Shown: positions 58,116 through 64,000 of the stretch, piece after piece
How positions within the stretch are numbered: the first letter of the stretch is position 1
Layout of the letters: each line of letters opens with the position of its first letter
Assembly: GCF_030063135.1 (NCBI RefSeq)
Contig: NZ_JASISO010000005.1
Coordinates: 1-64,000 of the forward strand
Length of the DNA: 64,000 nt
Direction: 5' to 3'
Source: Streptomyces sp. G-G2
Lineage (GTDB): Bacteria > Actinomycetota > Actinomycetes > Streptomycetales > Streptomycetaceae
Notes under the pieces: model-generated
The model's database searches: none
Told to the model about the DNA's origin: nothing
Seen by the model: only the letters and a program-made list of their open reading frames with translations
Position numbers and translations under genes: made by a program

Positions 58116-59075
58116 TCACTCGCCCCGCGCGAAGGTGCGCCGGTACTCGCTCGGGGTGGTGCGCAGGATGCGCTGGAAGTGTGCCCGCAGGTTCGCGCCG
58201 GTACCGAGACCGACGTCCGCCGCGATCTGCTCGACGCTCCGCTCCGAACGTTCCAGCAGCTCACGGGCCACATCGATACGGGCACGCATCACCCACTGCA
58301 TCGGCGTGTACCCGGTGTCGTCGGCGAACCGCCGGGAGAACGTGCGGGCCGACACCGCCGCGTGCCGGGCCAGCACCTCCAGGGTGAGCGGCTCGCCCAG
58401 CCGGCGCAGCGCCCATTCGCGGGTGGCGGCGAACCGCTCGCCGAGCGGTTCGGGCACGCTGCGCGGTACGTACTGCGCCTGGCCGCCGCTGCGGTAGGGG
58501 GCCGCGACCAGCCGCCGGGCCGTGTGGTTCGACGCGGCCACCCCGAGGTCGCCGCGCAGGATGTGCAGGCACAGGTCGATGCCCGAGGCGGCGCCCGCCG
58601 ACGTCAGTATGCCGCCCTCGTCGACGAACAGGACGTTCTCGTCGACCCGGACCAGCGGGTGCTGGGCGGCGAGGGCCCGGGTGTAGTGCCAGTGCGTCGT
58701 GGCGCGCTTGCCGTCGAGGAGACCCGTCGCGGCGAGCGCGAAGGCACCCGTCGAGATGGCGGCGAGCCGCGCCCCGCGGTCGTGGGCGGCGGTCAGCGCG
58801 TCGACGACGGCCCGCGGCGGGTCCTCCCGGTCCGGGAAGCGGTAGCCGGGGACGAAGACGATGTCGGCCCACGTCAGCGCGTCGAGGCCGTGGGCTACGG
58901 AGTACGACAGGCCGTCTCCGCCGCTCACCGGTCCGGGCGCCGCACCGCACACCCGGACCTCGTACGGCATGCTCGCGCGGGTCGTGAACACCTGCGCGGG
59001 GATGCCGACATCGAGGGGCTTCGCGCCCTCCAGGACGAGGACGGCGACACGGTGCGGGCGGGAGGTCTGGGGCAC
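58116..59075 (-). CDS. GlxA family regulator (DJ-1/PfpI plus AraC HTH)
   Basis: 319 residues from a GTG; longer frames overlap the divergent SRPBCC gene. N-terminal DJ-1/PfpI-like domain: HRVAVLVLEGAKPLDVGIPA, IVFVPGYRFP and RLAAISTGAFALAATGLLDG (elbow residue Thr-Gly where catalytic members have Cys, so inactive as an enzyme). C-terminal AraC domain: LTLEVLARHAAVSARTFSRR, FADDTGYTPMQWV and VEQIAADVGLGTGANLRAHF. It may control the gap gene downstream. The effector is unknown. Confidence 0.9.
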   Translation of the reverse strand: MPQTSRPHRVAVLVLEGAKPLDVGIPAQVFTTRASMPYEVRVCGAAPGPVSGGDGLSYSVAHGLDALTWADIVFVPGYRFPDREDPPRAVVDALTAAHDRGARLAAISTGAFALAATGLLDGKRATTHWHYTRALAAQHPLVRVDENVLFVDEGGILTSAGAASGIDLCLHILRGDLGVAASNHTARRLVAAPYRSGGQAQYVPRSVPEPLGERFAATREWALRRLGEPLTLEVLARHAAVSARTFSRRFADDTGYTPMQWVMRARIDVARELLERSERSVEQIAADVGLGTGANLRAHFQRILRTTPSEYRRTFARGE

Positions 59076-59195
59076 GGGGAAGAGCGTACGCGGGTGTGGT
59101 GTGTGCTCCACGGCCCCGCGAGGCAGTGTTACCGGGTGGTAGCTAAGACGGGGAACCGGCGGTAGCGTGACGCGCGAGAGATCGGAGTGTGTGTC

Positions 59196-59717
59196 ATGCC
59201 TCGTCAATTCAGCGTGTCCGACAGCATCTGCGTCGGTGTCAGCCCCTCCACCGTCTACCAGCACGTTTCCGACCCCGTCCGGATGGGCCGTTGGAGCCCG
59301 GAGAACCTGGGGGCTACCGTGCGCGGCGACCACCGGGAAGAGGCCTACGTCGGCATGGAATTCGACGGACACAACAAGCGCGGCGCCTTCCGCTGGACCA
59401 CGCGCTGTACGGTGACGGCCGCCGATCAGGACCTGCTCTTCCGGTTCCGGGTGCACGCCATCGGAATCAAGCGGCCGCGTCTGCCGGGCGCGATCGCCAC
59501 CTGGGAGTACCGGTTCGAACCCGTCCCGGAGGGCACACGGGTGACGGAGACCTGGACCGATGACCGGCGTTCGTGGCCCGATGTCGTGGCAAACACGTTC
59601 GACAAGGTGGCTACGCGCGGGCATGTGTTCGCCGATTTCCAGCGCCGGAACATCCAGATCACCCTGCGCAACCTCAAAGCGACGCTCGAAGATACACCAC
59701 ACAGGTTTCCTGGGTAG
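59196..59717 (+). CDS. SRPBCC family protein
   Basis: 173 residues from an ATG with CGGAG 8 nt upstream. The polyketide-cyclase/START fold is suggested by FSVSDSICVGVSPSTVYQHV, DPVRMGRWSPENLGATV, WTTRCTVTAADQDLLFRFRV, and ATWEYRFEPVPEGTRVTETW. It ends in a long helix (NIQITLRNLKATLED). Divergent from the GlxA gene and followed by the histone-like gene after 53 bp. Ligand or substrate unknown. Confidence 0.8.
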   Translation: MPRQFSVSDSICVGVSPSTVYQHVSDPVRMGRWSPENLGATVRGDHREEAYVGMEFDGHNKRGAFRWTTRCTVTAADQDLLFRFRVHAIGIKRPRLPGAIATWEYRFEPVPEGTRVTETWTDDRRSWPDVVANTFDKVATRGHVFADFQRRNIQITLRNLKATLEDTPHRFPG

Positions 59718-59770
59718 AGTCCGCACCCAACACCTCTGCATACGCCGAACACCCCTACCGAGGAGCTCTC

Positions 59771-60526
59771 ATGACCGCTCAGGAGATTCCCACTCTCAAG
59801 TCCCAGTACGCGGAGAAGGTCGGGGCGGACCTCGACCTGAACACCGCCGAGCAGGAACGAATCCGCGTGGAGATCGCCTCGCTGGGGGAGCGGCTGGCCG
59901 GTCTGGAGCAGGACCACGAACTCCTGACCGGGATGCGCGCGGCCCTCGGTACCTCCGCGGCTGTGGTGCCCGCGCCGCGGGCCGGCCGGAAGGCCGCCAC
60001 GAGCGCCACGACCGCCCGGAAGGCGACGAAGGCGGCGAAGGCGACCGCGGCGGCGGGGGCGGCGGAGGCGTCGGCGAAGCCCACCACGGCCAAGGCCGCC
60101 AAGGCCACCAAGGCAGTGGCGAAGCAGGCCGCCCCGGCCAAGAAGGCGCCCGCCAAGCAGGCCGCTCCGGCCAAGAAGGCGCCCGCCAAGCAGGCCGCCC
60201 CGAAGAAGGCCGTCGCCCCGACGGAGAAGCAGACCCCGCTGGCCGAGCTGATCCACCAGCACCTGAGCACCCGCACGGAGCCGAAGACGGCCGGTGAGGT
60301 GGCCCAGGCGCTGACGGCCGTACACCCGGACCGCAACCTCAGCGACAACGTGGTGCGCACCACCACCGAGCGTCTGGTGGCCCGTGGCCGGGTCGAGCGT
60401 GCCAAGCAGGGTTCGACGGTCTACTACACGGCCGTACAGCAGGGCGCGGCCGCCGTCCCGGCGCAGGCCGCGGCCGCCGACGAGCAGGTCGGGAACAAGG
60501 AGTCCGAGGTCCCGGTCACCGTCTGA
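59771..60526 (+). CDS. Histone H1-like Lys/Ala-rich protein with winged-helix C-terminus
   Basis: 251 residues from an ATG with AGGAG 5 nt upstream. N-terminal ~60 residues form a coiled coil (AEQERIRVEIASLGERLAGL). The centre (~75-155) is Ala/Lys/Pro-rich with near-perfect repeats of KQAAPAKKAPA, like histone H1 tails. The C-terminal ~80 residues resemble a winged helix: TPLAELIHQHLSTRTEPKTA, GEVAQALTAVHPDRNLSDNV and VRTTTERLVARGRVERAKQG. It probably binds DNA non-specifically as a nucleoid protein or regulator. Confidence 0.75.
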   Translation: MTAQEIPTLKSQYAEKVGADLDLNTAEQERIRVEIASLGERLAGLEQDHELLTGMRAALGTSAAVVPAPRAGRKAATSATTARKATKAAKATAAAGAAEASAKPTTAKAAKATKAVAKQAAPAKKAPAKQAAPAKKAPAKQAAPKKAVAPTEKQTPLAELIHQHLSTRTEPKTAGEVAQALTAVHPDRNLSDNVVRTTTERLVARGRVERAKQGSTVYYTAVQQGAAAVPAQAAAADEQVGNKESEVPVTV

Positions 60527-60650
60527 CCGCGTGCGGCTCCGCGGCGCGCTCCTGGTCGACGTACCGCGCTTCGGACCCGCCCCCGTCCCCATCAGCGGCG
60601 ACGGGACCGGGTCCGGGGCCCGGGGCGCGGGTACGGCTCACGCGGCGGGT

Positions 60651-61265
60651 TCAGCCGCCGAAGCGCCACGCCTCGATGTCGCGGTAGTGGATCGGTCCCG
60701 GGCCCCGGCCGATGTTGCTGCCCACCAGGTGCAGGCGTGCGGCGGGCCAGGGGCGGCCGTTGAACGGGGCGAGCGCGCGGGCGACGTCCACGACGCTGGC
60801 GGGGTCGTCGCGCCGGGCCCGGGCCAGGGTCAGATGGGGGCGCAGCGGCCGTTCCGGGAAGTCCACACCGCACTCCCTGACCACGGCGCGTACCTCGTCG
60901 GCGAGCAGGTGCAGCCCGTCGAGGTCCCCCTCGATCCCGCTCCACAGCACCCGTTCGTCGAAGTGACCGCCGCCGCGCATCGCCAGCTGTACGGGCCGGC
61001 GCCCCGCCGCCAGTTCCGCGAGCGGCTCCCGCAGGCGCGGGACGGCCGCCACCGGCAGTTCGCCGAGGAACGCCAGGGTGATGTGCCAGTCCTCGATGCG
61101 GTTCCAGCGCATGCGCGGGTACGCGTCGTAGGCGGGCCGCAGCTCCCGCGCCAGCTCGTCCTTCGCGTCGTCGGGCGGCGCGAGCGCTATGAACACGCGG
61201 ACGGTGGGGGACTGCGGCGGGGCCTCGGCGCGGCCCTGGGCCGGGGTCCGGATCTGTTCGTTCAC
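60651..61265 (-). CDS. thpR: RNA 2',3'-cyclic phosphodiesterase (ThpR)
   Basis: 204 residues from a GTG (VNEQIRTPAQ); a later GTG at VFIALAPP is possible. The two HxTx motifs of the 2H phosphoesterase family are present as DWHITLAFLG and RPHLTLARAR. The first strand VRVFIALAPPDDAKDELARE matches ThpR/LigT. These enzymes open 2',3'-cyclic phosphates in RNA. Third gene-sized unit of the leftward pair with the DUF5954 gene, 68 bp apart. Confidence 0.9.
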   Translation of the reverse strand: MNEQIRTPAQGRAEAPPQSPTVRVFIALAPPDDAKDELARELRPAYDAYPRMRWNRIEDWHITLAFLGELPVAAVPRLREPLAELAAGRRPVQLAMRGGGHFDERVLWSGIEGDLDGLHLLADEVRAVVRECGVDFPERPLRPHLTLARARRDDPASVVDVARALAPFNGRPWPAARLHLVGSNIGRGPGPIHYRDIEAWRFGG

Positions 61266-61333
61266 AAGGGAATTCGTACACCACCGCCCGCCGGGCCGGA
61301 CGCACGTCCCGCCGTCGGGCCGGACGGTGAGGC

Positions 61334-62473
61334 TCAGCTCCCGGTCCCGGTCCCGTTGTCGTTCCCGGTCCCGTTCTCGTTCCCGGCCCCGTTCTCGTTC
61401 CCGGTCTCGGGAAGGACGCGGCCGTCCTCGTCGAGCGGGGGATGGATGCGTGTGGGGTCCTGGGAGTTGACGTCGGACGGGCGCGGGCCGTCCGGCCCGT
61501 CCGGGCCCCAGCGCAGCATCCGCCGGGTCCGTACGATCTTGTACACGGAGTCCTGGAACTCCAGCCGGTTGACCCGGCCCGCCCGCAGCGCGTCGGCGGC
61601 CTCGACGTACGCGGTCAGCTCGGGGTCGGTGAGAGCGCGGGCGTCGGCGTGCATGTCGGCGTCCTCGGGGATGAGACCGCGCATCCGGGGCCACATCCAC
61701 GTCAGCGCGAAGTCCAGCGACTTGCGGGCGGCGTGCGCACTCACGTGCGGGCCACTGAGCGGGGTCCCGCCGCCCGGGGTCTGTTCCACGACCGTGAAGG
61801 TGGGGGGCAGCACCAGGATGTCCGGGTGGGTGTCCACGGCCCGCTCCGAGTCGGCCCGTACGTCCTCGGGGAACCGGTCGCCGGTGTAGCGGAAGCCGCG
61901 CAGGGCCAGCCGCTCGGCGGCCTGGGACGGGGCGACGGGCGCGTCGGGGTCCAGCACCAGGGCGTCATCGATGTCCGGACCCCTGACCGCGCGGTCCCAG
62001 TCCGGGACGAGGGGCTCCGGATCGGTGGGCCGCGGCTCCTCCATGCCCCCGGGGCCCGTCCCCGCGTACTCCTCGGCGCGCACCACCCGGTACCGGGTCC
62101 CGGCCACCGTGAGGTCGTCGACCCGCTCGTTCTCCAGCCGGGCCACCGCCGCGAGCAGCGCGCGCCGCTCCGCCCGGTCCTCGGCCCGGTCCTTCGCGCG
62201 GAACCACAGGAGCGAGTTCAGGCTGTCGCGCGCCTGCTGCGGGCAGCCGTCCGTCACCGCGACCACCACCCGCCAGCGCGGGCCCTCCCCGGAGTCCTGC
62301 GCCGCCACGCCGAACAGGGGACCGCGTACGACCAACCCGCCCGCACGCATCACGGCGTCCACGGCGTCCGCCTCCACCGCGGCTTCCACCGGCTCCACCG
62401 GCACCCGCACCACCACCGGCCTCGAACCGTCCGTCGGCCGTGGCCCGCCCGGTCCCGCATCCCCATGCTCCAT
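61334..62473 (-). CDS. DUF5954 family protein
   Basis: About 379 residues (start at the second ATG after GGATGGGG; an ATG 9 nt upstream is equal). Conserved-looking blocks: VVVAVTDGCPQQARDSLNSL, LLWFRAKDRAEDRAERRALL, AGTRYRVVRAEEYA, FRYTGDRFPEDVRADSERAV and LEFQDSVYKIVRTRRMLRWG. The C-terminus ends in a low-complexity NENGAGNENGTGNDNGTGTG tail encoded by short DNA repeats. The DUF5954 label is from memory. No enzymatic motif seen. Probably co-transcribed with thpR. Confidence 0.7.
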   Translation of the reverse strand: MEHGDAGPGGPRPTDGSRPVVVRVPVEPVEAAVEADAVDAVMRAGGLVVRGPLFGVAAQDSGEGPRWRVVVAVTDGCPQQARDSLNSLLWFRAKDRAEDRAERRALLAAVARLENERVDDLTVAGTRYRVVRAEEYAGTGPGGMEEPRPTDPEPLVPDWDRAVRGPDIDDALVLDPDAPVAPSQAAERLALRGFRYTGDRFPEDVRADSERAVDTHPDILVLPPTFTVVEQTPGGGTPLSGPHVSAHAARKSLDFALTWMWPRMRGLIPEDADMHADARALTDPELTAYVEAADALRAGRVNRLEFQDSVYKIVRTRRMLRWGPDGPDGPRPSDVNSQDPTRIHPPLDEDGRVLPETGNENGAGNENGTGNDNGTGTGS

Positions 62474-62746
62474 GGACCCCATCCTGGCGACCGCGGCCCG
62501 CCACCGCCCCGGATTCGCGGATTCCCCACCGTCGCGGGCCCTCGTGTGCAATGGCCCGGGCCGGGTACGCCGCAGGTCTGCGGTCCCCACTGACGCCGGA
62601 GCGTGTGGATCTCCACGGCGACCGATGAGTTTCCGTCCGGTCGGCGGTCATAGATCATGAGTGGTGCGCCCGCGACCCTGTGGGGGCTGTGGGCACGCGC
62701 CGCCGAACCCGCCGAGAACCAGACACGAGATAACGAGGACCACCAG

Positions 62747-63319
62747 ATGCGCACCCTGATCAGCACCGCCTTCGTCTCGCTCGACGGTGTCGTGGAGGCC
62801 CCCGGCGGCGAGCCCGGCTACCGCAACGCGGGGTGGACGTTCAAGGACATCGACTTCCTCCCCGAGGCGTTCGAGATCAAGGGCCGGGAGCAGAGGGAAG
62901 CGGCCGCGATGTTGCTGGGCCGGGCCAGTTACCAGGCGTTCAGCGCGGTGTGGCCGGGTATGGAGGACTTCGCCGACTACAAGGCGATGCCGAAGTACGT
63001 CGTGTCCACCACCCTCACCGAGGGCGACCTGGTGTCGAACTGGGGCGAGACCACGATCCTGCGCTCGCTGGACGAGGTCGCCGCGCTGAAGGAGAGCGAG
63101 GGCGGCCCGATCATCGTCCACGGCAGCGCCTCCCTGAACCACGCGCTCTCGGACGCGGGCCTGATCGACCGCTACCACCTGCTCGTCTTCCCGCTGCTGC
63201 TCGGCGCGGGCAAGCGGCTGTTCAGCGCCACGGACAAGGACACCCAGCAGCTGAAGCTGATCGAGCACGAGGTGTACGCCAACGGCCTGCAGAAGAACGT
63301 CTTCGACGTGGTCCGCTGA
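62747..63319 (+). CDS. Dihydrofolate reductase family (RibD C-terminal-like) protein
   Basis: 190 residues from an ATG with GAGGA 8 nt upstream. MRTLISTAFVSLDGVVEAPG at the start, AAAMLLGRASYQAFSAVWPG (NADPH-binding region), KYVVSTTLTEGDLVSNWGET and GGPIIVHGSASLNHALSDAG, then RYHLLVFPLLLGAGKRLFS. This is the YyaP/RibD-C group of NADPH reductases, common as stand-alone proteins in actinobacteria. The substrate is unknown. Monocistronic. Confidence 0.9.
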   Translation: MRTLISTAFVSLDGVVEAPGGEPGYRNAGWTFKDIDFLPEAFEIKGREQREAAAMLLGRASYQAFSAVWPGMEDFADYKAMPKYVVSTTLTEGDLVSNWGETTILRSLDEVAALKESEGGPIIVHGSASLNHALSDAGLIDRYHLLVFPLLLGAGKRLFSATDKDTQQLKLIEHEVYANGLQKNVFDVVR

Positions 63320-63463
63320 CCGTTCCGGCCCCGCCGCACCGTCGCCCGTCGCGTCGCCCGTCGCGCCCCCCGTCCCCGCCTTCCCACCGGCCGGGCGCGG
63401 GAGGCCGTGGAGATCACGAAGCGTCGGCTCCCGCGAGGACGACCAACTGCCGCGTCGCCCGGG

Positions 63464-64000
<537 letters not shown>

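Overview
The window is high-GC actinobacterial DNA and looks like accessory chromosome of a Streptomyces or close relative. The evidence is strong GC bias at third codon positions, frequent GTG starts, several probable leaderless starts, Tat/Sec-exported enzymes, a SARP regulator, an Eis-type acetyltransferase and many divergent regulator/target pairs. No rRNA, tRNA, CRISPR array, phage module or complete transposase was seen. About 60 protein genes or remnants are supported.

Layout. 1-4.5 kb: a P450-like gene (cut by the left edge) with a class 3 lipase-like gene, then a P1/DmpA-type peptidase. 4.5-9.6 kb: two MFS exporter modules, each divergent from its own regulator (TetR, LysR), with inverted-repeat operators visible. 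9.7-11.6 kb: a partner-switching pair in which both the anti-sigma kinase and the STAS antagonist carry MEDS sensory domains. 12-15.9 kb: VOC and cupin proteins, an ArsR-like regulator and an aldo/keto reductase. 16.5-17.2 kb: a class A beta-lactamase destroyed by an internal deletion. 17.7-22.1 kb: Eis, a TetR gene with a large double operator in front of two tiny membrane proteins, and an ArsR/SRPBCC operon with two operators. 22.2-28.8 kb: arylamine N-acetyltransferase, GNAT, TOPRIM protein, methyltransferase, Asp/Glu racemase, sedolisin protease and a small secreted protein.

29-33.7 kb is a scrambled zone: two copies of a MITE-like element, an aldo/keto reductase fragment abutting one of them, NmrA-like and SDR genes, a LysR gene, and decayed PaaX-like and hydrolase fragments. 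33.5-40.3 kb: SulP transporter with a possible leader ORF, zinc alcohol dehydrogenase, asparagine synthetase, glycosyltransferase. 40.6-47.4 kb is rich in exported products (collagen-like protein, M4 metalloprotease, ricin-type lectin, I36 inhibitor, SH3-like remnant) and ends with a SARP-type regulator that carries a transmembrane segment and an extracytoplasmic tail. 47.4-49.8 kb: NudK and a DeoR regulator from one short promoter region, a triple 29-bp repeat, and an immunity-like protein. 50.1-55.8 kb: a two-component system followed by an ABC exporter with a tandem repeat operator between them. 56-56.6 kb: a short leader ORF and an intrinsic terminator in front of an ACT-domain protein, which looks like an attenuator. 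56.6-64 kb: small secreted protein, GAPDH, GlxA regulator, SRPBCC protein, histone-H1-like winged-helix protein, RNA 2',3'-cyclic phosphodiesterase, DUF5954 protein, DHFR-like reductase and a glycosyltransferase cut by the right edge.

Functional themes are regulated efflux and drug modification (MFS pumps, Eis, NAT, dead beta-lactamase, TCS-ABC), and extracellular proteolysis with inhibitors. All family assignments come from reading motifs; no database search was made.
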